From contig JAGYXB010001997.1 in assembly GCA_022495005.1 (NCBI GenBank), positions 2,914,001 to 2,978,000 on the forward strand: 64,000 bases of DNA, given 5' to 3'. The position numbers and the translations under genes were made by a program. Origin of the DNA: Rhyacophila brunnea. Taxonomy: Eukaryota > Arthropoda > Insecta > Trichoptera > Rhyacophilidae. This document shows, in pieces, positions 11,713 to 22,406 of the stretch; the first letter of the stretch is position 1, and every line of letters begins with the position of its first letter. A model generated the notes under the pieces. The model searched no databases. It had not been told where the DNA came from and saw only the letters and a program-made list of their open reading frames with translations.

Positions 11713-11885
11713 AGCTCAATTTGGTAGACGCTTCAGAGAGTATTAAAAAAGCCAATAGTAAAAAATTGTCGCAAATAAGTATGACTCATTTAGCGTAGTG
11801 GTCTATAAAGCGTGGGCGTGATACCCGAGAGATGCAGGTTCGATTCCTGCGGGGTGTCTTACTTTTTTCAATTTTTTCTCTTCTA
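11709..11885 (+). repeat. tRNA-derived SINE, family C, copy 1
   Basis: A polymerase III box A-like block TAGCGTAGTGG is followed about 45 bp later by a box B GGTTCGATTCC, then GGGGTGTCTTACTTTTTTCAATTTTTTCTCTTCTATTGG-type tail sequence, a layout typical of tRNA-derived SINEs. An additional tRNA-like TAGCTCAATTTGGTAGACGC lies upstream at 11712-11731. Stem pairing is poor, so this is not a functional tRNA gene. Related pieces lie near 29640, 56080, 60440 (reversed) and 10550-11000 (reversed and interrupted). Confidence 0.7.
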
Positions 11886-11959
11886 TTGGTTATAATATAA
11901 GTATATATTTTCAAAATTATGTTCAATAATAATATAATATATGAAAAAAGTTATTTTCT

Positions 11960-12003
11960 CTTCTTCAGCCTGTAAAATGTCCACTGATGGACGTAGACAA
12001 AAG
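11960..12003 (-). repeat. Relic of a non-LTR retrotransposon 3' coding end
   Basis: The sequence reading CAGCCTGTAAAATGTCCACTGATGGACGTAGACAAAAG (given here in parts: CAGCCTGTAAAATGTCC then ACTGATGGACGTAGAC) resembles, in antisense, the conserved FVQQ-stop end of LINE ORF2. A better copy is at 38028-38215. Only about 40 bp are recognisable. Confidence 0.4.
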
Positions 12004-12762
12004 TTTCCACCGTTGAACAGATTAATACGATAGAAATGTGAAAGTCAGTCGCAATGGATCAAGGTTTTGAAAACAGTTTCTGTTTATTATTAAATAACGG
12101 TCGGACCATACAATGCAAGAAATACGAAGCCCGCCAAGTGTCCTCAATTATTTCCAATATTGAATATGCGCTTTACGTGAAAAACTTTAATGTTATTGTA
12201 CAAATTAATGTAACTATTGAAAGTACCATATTTTTAGGTAATATATTCCACATTTATCCACACTCATGAATTATAGCTTCTTACAGCCAGACTCAGAAGT
12301 TAATCCACTTCCCTTATTTTTGTACTGACCAGATGGCTTCCGGCTGAATTTTCAGGTCCTGCTGGAACTTCTGTCGGTTATCCAATAAATATCATTTAGA
12401 CCCCGTGTACATTATGACTAGACGTTACCATAAATAGTAATAAGTCGAGTTCAATGCAGTGATGGTTTGGACACGGGGATAACATGCGAGGAAATGGTGA
12501 GACAGCTAGCGCGATGTGTGGTCAGATATACAGTCACCCCATTTCGTCTGAGCGAGTTAATTCCTAATTTTATAAAATATTCGCCTTTCTATTATTGCTT
12601 AATTATTGGACGTTTTAAAACATAGTATTTATTTCAAAACGTCTACAATAATGTTCATTTTTGTAATGTAAAATTTAATTTCTTAATTTAAAATTTATAA
12701 TCATATTATGATGCATTTTTTTTGTATTAAATAGGTACGTTGTGAGAACAAATTTGTTTCCT
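12004..12762. other. Non-genic DNA
   Basis: No supported feature. A 71-codon frame at 12054-12269 shows no family motif. Confidence 0.45.
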
Positions 12763-12995
12763 GACTATATCCGATCCTAATAAGATCACATGGGCCTCCG
12801 CAGAGTAGAGGTTTGTATTAAAAGATTTTTCTTTTACAAGCAATGGATGATAGCCACTTGCTGAACCTATTATTAGGTCCATATTCTGACTCTTACATAA
12901 ATTGAAAAACGATATGTGTACTTGTCAGACCCAAGATTCGCACTTGGGACCCACGACACTATAGGCCGACGCTTAACCCGCACGGCCATCGTGAG
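12763..12995 (-). repeat. tRNA-derived SINE, family A, copy 1
   Basis: Read on the minus strand it begins with a tRNA-like head (GGCCGTGCGG box A region; AAGTGCGAATCTTGGG in the box B position, degraded) and continues through CAAGTGGCTATCATCC, CCTCTACTCTGCGGAGG and TTAGGATCGGATATAG. Five further copies of the family occur in the window (13944, 25668, 40095, 48165, 55117), all in the same orientation. It does not fold as an intact tRNA and is treated as a SINE. Confidence 0.8.
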
Positions 12996-13943
12996 TGTAT
13001 GAATTAAATAATTAATAAAGTTGATAATTAAATAAATTAATTCACAAATTATGGTCAAATCAAATATTGCGATAAACTGAATTTGTGTTTTATATCATAA
13101 AAATCTTATTTACTTATTTAGTTTCCATCAACATTAACAATTATATTTTTATCTAATTTTGGCGCTAAACTTTATATTTGGGTATATACCTACTGGTTAA
13201 GCTTTAAAGTTGTACATCTCAAGATTAATGAGTTTATTTATACTACGAAAATATACCCTCGTTTGAATAGATAAAAAAGACATAGGTAATTTGAGTTTTT
13301 AAAGACATACACACATAAATATTAAAAACGACGTTAAAAGAACTAGTTAGTCTAAAATACTTATAGAATTAACTGAATGTAAGTAACCAGGAAACTTCCA
13401 TTTCCGTAGTATTAATTAATATTTCTACAAATTCAATACTCGTACATTTCGTACGGATTGACATAAGTAATTAATCTTCTAAGTTCCTACATATATATAT
13501 AAGAAGGCTATAGCTATGTTATGTATCTATCTACTGGCGATTTATGATCTGGACTGTCGCAAGTCGAATCGCGTATTAGTAGCAACCACATAGTAGGTTA
13601 AATACGTGATCATCTTGTTCTCGGGGAGAGATGTTTGGGAGTAAGTATAAGATTCCGGTAGCGACAGGTGTCCAAAACAAGGAAAATGAATGGATCGTCT
13701 GTCTGGCAAAGAGACAAGCTTCTTATCTCTCTGCTAGTCCCGCTGACAGTGGGAGAATTGTGCACTACGCGAAAAGAAAAGTGATTGTATTAAACATTGT
13801 CAGTGTGAAATTTAATCTGGAATGAAAAAGTGGTGCAGTATCTTAATGAAAACAGTTTTATACATTAATTCCAAAACCATTAAAGAAAACTTTATTCTAT
13901 CTACACATAATATTAGGTATATTTGAAGGAAAATATTTTTTTT
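12996..13943. other. Non-genic A+T-rich DNA
   Basis: Nothing recognised on either strand. A 64-codon frame at 13631-13825 has no family features. Confidence 0.45.
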
Positions 13944-14151
13944 GACCATGTCCGATCCTAATAGGATCATAATATGGGTTTCCACAGAGATTTTGTTTTT
14001 ACAAGAAATGGATGTTAGCCACTTGCTCAACCTATTAGGTCTATTTTATGACTCAAATTGAAAAAAAATATGTGTATTTGCTAGACTCAGGATTCGAACC
14101 TAGGACCCGTGATGTTATAGGCCGATGCTTAAGCCGCGCGGCCATCGTGGG
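13944..14151 (-). repeat. tRNA-derived SINE, family A, copy 2
   Basis: Shares with the other family members the antisense head (GGATTCGAACCTAGGACC containing the box B complement, and AAGCCGCGCGGCCATCGTGG) and the body end GACCATGTCCGATCCTAATA. It lacks about 20 bp around the GTAGAGGTTTGTATTAACAG region present in other copies, a small internal deletion. Confidence 0.85.
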
Positions 14152-14331
14152 TAGAAATAGGGTAGTTATGCAGTTGCAGGTTTCCCGACCACCTTAGATG
14201 AAGAATTTTTATATTTAAAAATTGTAGAGTTCGTCATTGCAAGCCTTTATCATCCATCAATCTATAAATACGCTGCAGAACGCTGTTGTCAAAGCCATCC
14301 AGTAGCTCGGCAGTTATCACTAATACCTATG

Positions 14332-14738
14332 TAGTGCCCTAAGCAAAGTGCCGCCCAAAGGCAGACTTAGAATAAGAGACAAAATAATTGTTATGTGCAT
14401 AATCTACTTTTGTTATTATCTTAAACTCTTAAACAGACAAATGCAACGTAAATCTTAAAAAAACATGGTATAAGTACGTCATAATAACATCTACTGAGGA
14501 TTACAGCATTGTAAGTAAGTAAGTGGAAGTCTGAGGCACCGAGAGGTATGGAGGCCCCTTATAATTAAAAAAAACTAAGCTGTTGGAACTTTCTAATGAA
14601 ACGACCATGTCGTCTGTATCATTAAAAATAGCCACTGCTTTCAAGTGGTCACAGGAATTCGTTCCTTCGTTTGCAACCCTTTATAATTTACAACCGCAAA
14701 GCATCGCATAACCTGCCTACGCCCACGAGACGTCAGTG
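14332..14738. mobile_element. hAT-like MITE, related to the element at 42455
   Basis: The right end GCCTACGCCCACGAGACGTCAGTG resembles the right end of the 42455-42845 element (GCCTACCCCCACGGGACGTCACTG). The left end TAGTGCCCTAAGCAAAGTGCCGCCC resembles that element's left end (CAGTGACGTCCC, then ATGCCGCC). The target duplication is not clear. No coding content. Both long ends are quoted here only as comparisons. Confidence 0.55.
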
Positions 14739-15289
14739 CCAATATGGTCAAAGAGGTTCACCTCCATAGGATCAATGTTTTATATATATTATTATTTTAG
14801 TTGCAATATATTATTATTGTATACAATAGTGATATTCATATTTTTCGAATGGATGGCTATCTTGAGTAGCTCATATTACACGAGCCACTAATATTCCGTG
14901 AACGCAAAATAAAAACGAGCATAATAATAGCAGTTCCGTGTAAAAAGAACGTGCTTTATTTTGTAATAACATATTTTTATGTGTGTAATTAAATAAAATA
15001 CGTATGTAATAAAATCAGAATAAGTCATTTATTTTTGTATAGCAAATAGCATTATAGGTGAAAGTTGTGTAATATTTTCCATTGTTCTCAATGAGGTATG
15101 GCCATCGGTTACCGAAATCTTGTGTCCTCATTATTTTTCCTACAAGCTTATTTTAGAGCGCGGCCAGAAGAAATTTCTTCGCTGTTTAATATAAATATAA
15201 TTATTTTCCTTTCGATAATTTGTCAAATGATTATTTTCTGACTGCCTTTCTACAAGGCATGCTTACTTTTCACTCTCTTGAATCTCGTA
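14739..15289. other. Non-genic A+T-rich DNA
   Basis: No supported feature. Confidence 0.45.
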
Positions 15290-15640
15290 GGTCACTTATG
15301 CTCTTGAGACATTTTTGCCTGTTATCACGAGGAATGGTATCCAATCCTGGTGTCCTAAAGAATGTGAATTTACATGCGCCTGTCAATTCCCTACGAGGTC
15401 GCAGCCATGATCTATTCTGGGTCGGAACTGTTTCCTCATGTCAAGCCTATCAGGCACCGTTAGTGAGGGGTGCAAGACTAGTCAATGCACTCCGCAAAGG
15501 CATAGATATTTTCAGTAATGTATTTTGTTTTTGAAATTTTATTTTTCTGTTCTTATTCACTCTTATGAGGGTAATATTTGTTATAATGTAAATCTCATGC
15601 TGTAAACGTCTTGAATTTAGATTTATTACGTCCATAATGT
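15290..15640 (+). pseudogene. Possible C-terminal fragment of a non-LTR retrotransposon ORF
   Basis: The plus strand has an open segment with VLKNVNLHAPVN and then PLVRGARLVNALRKGIDIFS, the pattern I associate with the far C-terminus of insect LINE ORF2 proteins (a short hydrophobic-basic tail ending in IDIFS-like sequence, then a stop). Part of it (GTGCAAGACTAGTCAATGCA through the IDIFS codons) recurs at 48000-48115 with changes, supporting a dispersed repeat. The clade is not determined and upstream RT motifs are missing. Confidence 0.4.
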
Positions 15641-16272
15641 TTTGTTTTCTTAAATAAATTAATAAATAAACATCACAAGGTAAACTGTCATGGGGTCAAC
15701 TGTAGACCTACACATACAAATTTCCGGATACTCGCTGGGTCAGCCTTTCAGTGGTCTTATATTCCCCACGTAACCTATTAACCCAGGTAAGCTATGTCTC
15801 TATTTAAGAATATAATATCTACTCAAATTTCTTCCCTTATCCATTCTATTATTTTTCTGCCTTTACGTGTGATGTCTAACATACAAATCTACAATTGTTT
15901 AAGAGCGACTTCACATTGTGACTTCACGGATAGGGTGTTTAACCATTGTGTGCTCTCAGTGCTACTTGATATTTTGGTAAGATATAAATTCAGAAATGTG
16001 ATTTAGCAAAAAAATCTGTAATTTTCTCATTAATTTTTTACACAATAGTTCCATTATAACGTAGTTTTTAATCTCTAAAATTAAAACGAACTAAAACCTA
16101 ACACCATTTCATGATTTTTGGGTAACAGTACGTTGTTTTTGGATTTTGATTTGTTCATAAGTCTCAAAAGATTACGATATTTACACGAAACCATTTTTGT
16201 TTGTATATATTTTATTTTCAAAGCCTCTTCCGATATGACGTCACACGAATTATAAAAATAATCATTTATTTC
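15641..16272. other. Non-genic A+T-rich DNA
   Basis: No supported gene or repeat. Confidence 0.45.
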
Positions 16273-16678
16273 GCACCATGAGTAATTTAGTGTATTAAGT
16301 AAAAAATTATCATTTTGTAGTTAATAATGCAGTTTTATTCAGAATTTTTTGCTTTATTTATTGCTTTAAACAAAATGTGTAATGCGTTGTAATGGAATTA
16401 CTTCACTTTAAGAAGTTGACTGCTTTACTATATCATTAAGATATACTATGGTAATACATTATTGTGATGTATATTTTTGGTGCTATGGTAATGCATCGAT
16501 GTGATGTATATTTTGGTGCATTAGTGTATTATTTTGATTTGATATACTAAAGTATTAAGCTCATACGAAGTTCTTAAACTTACCGCAATATTACAGATAT
16601 AAATGATTTATAACTTCAAACGTTGATATCTCAAAACTATACCTTTGGAGTTAATACACTATAGTGCTCATGGTGCGA
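16273..16678. repeat. Inverted-repeat element with an internal tandem duplication
   Basis: CGCACCATGAGTAATTTAGT (from 16273) is inverted at 16652-16678 (TTAATACACTATAGTGCTCA then TGGTGCG). Similarity may continue a little outward (TTTATTTCG against CGATTTATA). Inside, 16446-16482 and 16483-16518 are tandem copies of a 36-37 bp unit beginning CTATGGTAATACATTATTG. No target duplication could be read and there is no coding content. Confidence 0.55.
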
Positions 16679-17692
16679 TTTATATGTAATGGCCTATGTG
16701 TCAAAATCACAAACATTCATTGAGCGTATTATTTAACAAATACTTACCAATAATATAAGTCCTACTTACCACAATATAGAAAGGGATATTTCTCATAATA
16801 TAATACTTTAGTTGAAACAAACTGTTTTCGTAATGATAAATGTATCTTTACGTTGAGGAGCTATACAGAAAATTTATCGTGAAAACTACGCCTAAATCAT
16901 TTTTCATTTGACTGTCACTTGTACTTGGGTATTTAGCCCGTATATTAGTCAAACAGCGACAAACAATCAACAACCATCACACAATAACCTATAGACATGA
17001 CATAATCGTGCTATTTTGACATTAATTTATAATTTCATTCCATTTTCAAAATATTATAATAATAGAGAATGGAGATTTATAGACGCGGCGTGCCATAGTG
17101 TAAAAATGATTTATTCCGCATGCTCTATCTTTTATCTATGGATATCCTAAGATGCTCCGTGGAGATATGTCACAGATGTGTGTAATTAGATCACATCGTA
17201 AGTCTGCCGCGCGTGACAATAAGCGCTTTTCTCGCATTTGATATCGCTCATATTATTATTATTATAAACGTGATGTTTTCTCAGCGCGGCAGATGTAGGC
17301 CTATGAATGTTTTTAAGCTTAGGGTTTGGATAATAAAGAGATAATTAATTAGCTATGCGAGAAATATGAAATGTTTTTGACAGAGATTTAGTCACAGTAT
17401 CGGAAATTATGTTACACGCGGAGAAATTGTGTTTTACCTCGCTGTGAAAACCTTCGTGTTGTAATAATCGAATTAATGTTAATTTATAATTTCATTAAGC
17501 TGTACAAAATAACATTTCAGAAGTTCTATTCTAACATATTATCACTTAACTCTAAAATCAATAACACAGTGATACATATGATATGTCGTATTCAAGCAGT
17601 TAATTATCCAGGGAAGATAACTATTGGGCGTGATGTTTTTTAATACGACCGGCCATGATTGCGTTAACAGCAAGCTGTCAAATTTCGTTGAA
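16679..17692. other. Non-genic A+T-rich DNA
   Basis: No gene recognised. Short GC-rich motifs (GACGCGGCGTGCC near 17083, CTGCCGCGCGTGAC near 17203, CAGCGCGGCAGATG near 17283) recur in different orientations, too short to call. Confidence 0.4.
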
Positions 17693-17694
17693 TA

Positions 17695-17789
17695 GCACAG
17701 TTAACACGTCTTAGTTTCGATTTTTTTTTTACTCAATTGCAGATTACAATGTGGTGCATTTGGAATCATATAAGACGTGTTAACTGTGC
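17695..17789. mobile_element. Small TA-flanked MITE (95 bp)
   Basis: Perfect 19-bp terminal inverted repeats GCACAGTTAACACGTCTTA, with TA on both sides (17693-17694 and 17790-17791). A TA duplication fits the Tc1/mariner group or similar TA-targeting elements. The interior is a T-run and unrelated filler. Confidence 0.7.
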
Positions 17790-18055
17790 TAAAAAATATT
17801 GTATATTACTCCGAGTAACATCCATGCTATTTACTATTATTAAAAACAACGGAAACATGTTAACTATTTAGAATAGGCCTGCTGAAGCCTTTTGAGACTG
17901 CTAGACGAACAAAATATCAAACATACATCTATTGTTTTCAAATTTATGCAAACTGCGTTGTGATACCGCAGTTTGCTATAATGTGTGTATAAGTGTTAGA
18001 ATGCAAAAAAGATTTGACAAAAATTATCTAAAACACTCCACGCTAAAGGTATATC

Positions 18056-18677
18056 TAGGGATTGCGATACCGAATACCGATATTTCTTATCGACTACCGG
18101 TATTCGTCAAAACATATTATAGAAAAAAAGAAGTACCTATCAATAAATATAACTATTAATATCAATTTCAAACACCATTTTATAGCAACCTGAAGTACAT
18201 ACCTCCATTTAGTACGTTTACCTTTATAATAATATATATATATAGATCATAATATATTATATATTATGTAATATTTTAGAACTATTTATTTTTACAAATA
18301 CTATAAGTCCGCGTATAGGAAAATCTAACTCAAATTCAACGTTTGTTAGATGTACTACCAAGATTGGATCAATATGTGTTATAGAATAATAATTAGAAAT
18401 ATTTGCCACGAATATTTTCTTTTTCGAAATATGTTAATTCATCGCGACAATTATTCTATAACTATGTTTGGGAGTTTTTGTTTTAATTTTATTTAACTTT
18501 TGTTGGTTGTAGTCAATATATTTGCGTTTTGGCAGCATACAACTCATACAATAGATTTAATATATACTATGCTTTCTTAATACCGTAAATACCGGTATTT
18601 TGAATTTTTGAAACCGGTATGTCGGAATCAATCAATAATTAAATACCGGTTTTAAAATACCGGTATTGCAATCCCTA
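18056..18677. mobile_element. hAT-type non-autonomous element, family X
   Basis: Starts TAGGGATTGCGATACCGAAT and ends with the inverted TACCGGTATTGCAATCCCTA. Flanking 8-mers GGTATATC (18048-18055) and GGTCTACC (18678-18685) match at 6 of 8. Ends are dense in ACCGGTATT blocks, just as family Z ends are dense in CCCGGGATT blocks; both families share the first eight bases TAGGGATT. The body is A+T-rich with a TA-run near 18230-18260. No transposase recognised. Confidence 0.75.
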
Positions 18678-19152
18678 GGTCTACCTAAAAGAAAATATAT
18701 AAAAAAAGAGAAATGATACAGAAGAAGAAAAATTAAATGTTTTACCGATCCAACGAGGTAACTAACAACACCCCCTCAACGATACGCCACTGCGCACTTC
18801 GTTGATGAATTTTCCTAGCTAAGTCGGTGGAGGGGTTATTAATAATAACGATGTTTCCTTTTGAAAAAGTCGGTAATGACTCGGTTTATATTTCAGTATG
18901 TAGCGTCCAGTAGATAATATTTTACAGGCCAATGTAGGTGAAGGCGGCAGACAAGCAAACGTGACGACCGATGACTGCGAACGCGAGAGATGTTTCCCAC
19001 CCGTAGGTAAACGGGATGTGAAACTCTCACCGGGTAGTACTTCGGCGTTCAAGAAGCGAAGAGATGCGCGGCGAAACTGGTGAAACTGGTCCAGAGTGTT
19101 TGAAGAGAGGCTGCTAGTAGAGAAGATGTTGTTCCTGAGAGAAGATCCGGTA

Positions 19153-19190
19153 GACTGATAAAAATCTCTCGGATGCGCCCTCTTTTATAG
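19153..19190 (-). promoter_or_regulatory. Candidate RNA polymerase II core promoter
   Basis: Minus strand: a TATA box TATAAAAG (19182-19189) lies 33 bp upstream of an arthropod initiator TCAGTC (19153-19158; putative +1 at 19156). Downstream to about 18820 the minus strand is G+C-richer than its surroundings, carries an open segment (18819-19052) with no recognised domain, and contains a donor-like CCGGTGAGAG. This could be the 5' end of a host gene, a solo LTR, or chance. No matching LTR copy is present in the window. Confidence 0.35.
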
Positions 19191-19260
19191 CAGCCTCCCT
19201 TATTCTAATTGGTCCAAAGAGTTTGAGAAGGGGTGACCAAAGATTCTACTATGTCCGTTA

Positions 19261-20039
19261 ATTTCGTACTGCGTAATATCTCTTGTTTATTTAATAGGAA
19301 TTTACTGGTTTGTCAGAAGGACCAAGTATCAAGAGATGATATATTCTGTGCACGTGGATGGATATATTGACGTTATAAAATATCGTCTATCTAATTCTAT
19401 GGATTTTATATGAATTTATTTAGAGCATTTAAATAGCTATCTCCGGCATAAACTCGCGGTTTTAGCCTTATGCCAGGAGTAAACACACGATTTGATTAGC
19501 GTTTAAATTACATGCATTTACAACTACTTACTAGGTACCTATTGACATAATAATAGGCCCTGTAATTATTATCCATCGACCTACACATAAACATTTATGA
19601 TTTTACGACGTAAAACCTGTCTGTTGCCTTGACCTTTAACAATTATACATTTACAATGATAACAATTTATTCTTAAAACTACGTCTTATATAGTAATACG
19701 AAATAATATTTTACTATTTCCAAAAAATAGCAAAATACTACTTCTGGCAAAGGAAATCCGGTGTCAATGTGCAAGAGTATATCGACCGGCGATATGCCCC
19801 CACCTTGCCCGATTTATATCGCTGTCTCTTTCCCGCGCAGCTATATAAGTCATGATTTTAATTTATTTGATCAGAAATTGGCGAAGCTCCCGCTCGTTGC
19901 CATCAAGAATTTACTCGTTTTTAAATATGCGAATTTCCTCATACTTTATATTACAGACGGTAAATATATTAATTATGAACACAACAATCGAACAATATTT
20001 CATAAAAATTAAATTTAAGAGACTCTACTGAAGTTATTG
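19261..20039. other. Non-genic DNA
   Basis: No gene recognised. CTCCGGCATAA and TTATGCCAGGAG at 19441-19485 form a short imperfect hairpin. Confidence 0.4.
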
Positions 20040-20048
20040 CGTAGGCCC

Positions 20049-20311
20049 GCCGATGCACACATACCAATGTATCGGCCGGCTGTTGGTGCGTTGCTATGCC
20101 CGTGTATCTACGATACGAACATGTCCCGACATGTTTGGCTTTCTGTTACTATGCGCGAGACATTTTTGCGTACACACCGACGCACACACACCAACGCGTT
20201 GGCTGGTGTTGCCATGTTATACATTAAGTATGGCCATTTGCAGCATTCTCGCATACTTACACCGACGTGCACACATACCCACGCGTTGGCTGGTGTTGCC
20301 ATGTTATACAT
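20049..20311. repeat. Local tandem repeat, about 84-bp spacing
   Basis: Two close copies at 20179-20225 and 20263-20311 share CACGCGTTGGCTGGTGTTGC and CATGTTATACATT. A diverged third copy at 20049-20101 reads CGATGCACACATACCAATGT and ends with GCGTTGCTATGCC. Open frames here follow from the repeat and show no coding conservation. Confidence 0.65.
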
Positions 20312-20379
20312 TGATTCTATAATTATTAATTTAATATTAACGATTTTACGGATTGAAATATTATTCGATTAGTGTGTCC

Positions 20380-20575
20380 CACAAGACATATTAATTATTT
20401 ATATACACTTTTAATACTAATCACTCGCTACCGCGTTCTTCTTCTTTATGTTAACAGTTATTCTTCTTCTTTCATTCTATTACAAAATATATTAATTACA
20501 CTTATACACTCTTATAATAATCTCTCGCGACGGCATTCCTCGTCTTTATGTTGGCAATCCTTCTTCCCCATTTAT
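20380..20575. repeat. Diverged direct duplication, about 100-bp spacing
   Basis: TTAATTATTTATATACACTT...CGCTACCGCG...TCTTTATGTTAACAG (20391-20466) is repeated as TTAATTACACTTATACACTC...CGCGACGGCA...TCTTTATGTTGGCAA (20492-20570). No gene is evident. Confidence 0.55.
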
Positions 20576-20626
20576 ACTAATATACAATTACATAATAAAT
20601 TTATATCTAACATTTTATATTACATA

Positions 20627-20757
20627 ATCACAGGTTTTATCTTATGGAACAAGGCAATTAACATACATCATTCTTGCATACCATATTACCTTGTTCGTAG
20701 CTATCGACGCCCCGTTCGATACGTTTACATACCGAACGGGTAGCGTAAAAACCTGTG
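20627..20757. mobile_element. Small inverted-repeat element
   Basis: TCACAGGTTTTA at the left is matched by TAAAAACCTGTGA at the right. Inside are inverted GCCCCGTTCGATA and TACCGAACGGG arms, and AACAAGGCAATTAA facing TTACCTTGTTC. No clear target duplication; the class is unknown. Confidence 0.5.
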
Positions 20758-21218
20758 AACAGATAAACAATTTATATGTGATTCGACAAGGAAGCGTTTT
20801 TAGGCGTTTTACTAAGCCGTATAGTTAGAGATCAGGTTTACATGTCGGCTTATTACTAATCAATTTATTATGCGAAGGCACCTACCTACAGGTAGGTGGT
20901 GACATAACCTTAATTCAATTTTCTTGATCGAATTTCCTTTCACCTTGCGACTACAAGTTGACCTTCGCATTACCCAGTCATTGTTCATACAATGTTAAGA
21001 GAGCACCACTTTTGCGATAGGAATAATTCCAGAAATAGAGATGTAGCGTTCGTGAAATAATATTATACCTACCAGACGGTTTAAAAACATTGTTAAAATA
21101 GTGCTTCAACATTACATGGCAACGTTTCCCAAATGAGGTTTCGCGAAGTAAACTTACCCGCGGCAAAAAACCACACTGAAAGATTAAAACAAAATTGGCA
21201 CGTTTATATCTGGTGGAC
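20758..21218. other. Non-genic DNA
   Basis: No supported feature. Confidence 0.4.
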
Positions 21219-21529
21219 CAGTGGGTCTATTCTATACTTATCGAACACTAAATTGATAAATAGTATCAAACTTAGGGTAGGTTTGTATCAAAATATTAGC
21301 ACTTATTGTAACAATTACACGAGCCGGTTTTTATTGTTGCAATGAGTGCGATATTTTAACAGCAGCAAGATAGGTGCTGTTAAAATATAGCACTTATTGC
21401 AACAATAAAAACCGGCTTCGTGTAATTGTTACAATAAGTGCTAATATTTTGATACAAACCTACCCTAAGTTTGACAATATTTTTCACTTTATCACTTTAG
21501 CGGTCGATAAGCATAGAATAGACCCACAG
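21219..21529. repeat. Long palindromic element (hairpin-forming)
   Basis: The core 21268-21472 is a nearly perfect palindrome: about 95-bp arms from AAACTTAGGGTAGGTTTGTA inward to TTTTAACAGCA, with a small loop near 21364-21375. Outside it, GTGGGTCTATTCTATACTTA (from 21221) is inverted at 21505-21526, making an interrupted outer arm. No 8- or 9-bp duplication is evident. It resembles a foldback-type MITE with no coding content. Confidence 0.7.
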
Positions 21530-22204
21530 ATACTATTTACATATGTTTGCATTTACTGCAAATATTGTACACTAACCTAACTTTGTAATTATTGTAACCC
21601 TGATCATGCACATTGTATTGACTGTATAGTCAATAATGTATACTATCACACCTATGTACATACTTAAATGCTAGGGAACGATGCGCAAAGTGTTGATTGG
21701 CCCCTTTTTACTCTTAGTCGGCTCTCACATCTAAACTCTCCGCGTGTGCCGACAGCCATGCATCAAACCCTTCGAGATCGGGCGATCCAGTGTTGCTTGT
21801 GAAGACCGCGCACATCTACCTAGCGACAGTCGCGCGTAGCCTTCGAAACGTATAGATATATGAATGAGCCGGCTTAGGAATGATCAATTCGTAGGTGTTT
21901 GTATGGGACTTCGACTCGGAGCCCGAGAAGCATGCAACTTGTCAATTGCAACAGTAGATTTTTTTTCAAATGAAACAGTCGCATTCGACCAATCTACGAA
22001 GCTCCATTTGGCAACGTGTGCTTTGTGAATAATGATGACGTCACATCGACGTATTCGACACGTTGTAGCGAGACGAGTTTTAATATGAGAGGCGGCTTAA
22101 GTGCTAGTAAATATTATAATAGTCGCATAATAATAATTAAGAAAATAATATCTTCAAAATATTAATTAATTAAACTGGAATTTATGTGGTAGAACTCTAT
22201 TAAG
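21530..22204. other. Non-genic DNA
   Basis: No supported gene. The stretch 21720-22080 is richer in G+C than its surroundings but shows no recognisable motif. Confidence 0.4.
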
Positions 22205-22406
22205 ATGGTTACGAAACAAATTTATTTTTGTTAAATCTTCTTTATTGAGTTATTTACGTTGACAGTTTTTTCGGGCTATAAACCCAGCTTCGGAGCGGTT
22301 GACTATAACTTAGAGCTGGGAAGATGGGTTTATAGCCCGAAACTGCCGTCAACGTAAATAACTCGATAAAGTGGAATTAACAAAAATAGGTTTGTTTCAA
22401 AATCAT
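22205..22406. repeat. Palindromic element with about 80-bp arms
   Basis: Inner arms TTATTTACGTTGACAG and TCGGGCTATAAACCCA face their complements TGGGTTTATAGCCCGA and CGTCAACGTAAATAA. Outer arms (ATGGTTACGAAACAAA against TTTGTTTCAAAATCAT) continue the palindrome with more differences. The centre holds CGGAGCGGTTGACTATAAC. Boundaries are approximate; no target duplication was read. Confidence 0.65.

Noticed and set aside
20037..20372. His/Thr-rich overlapping frames on both strands
   Set aside because: They come from an 84-bp tandem repeat and are open in several frames at once.
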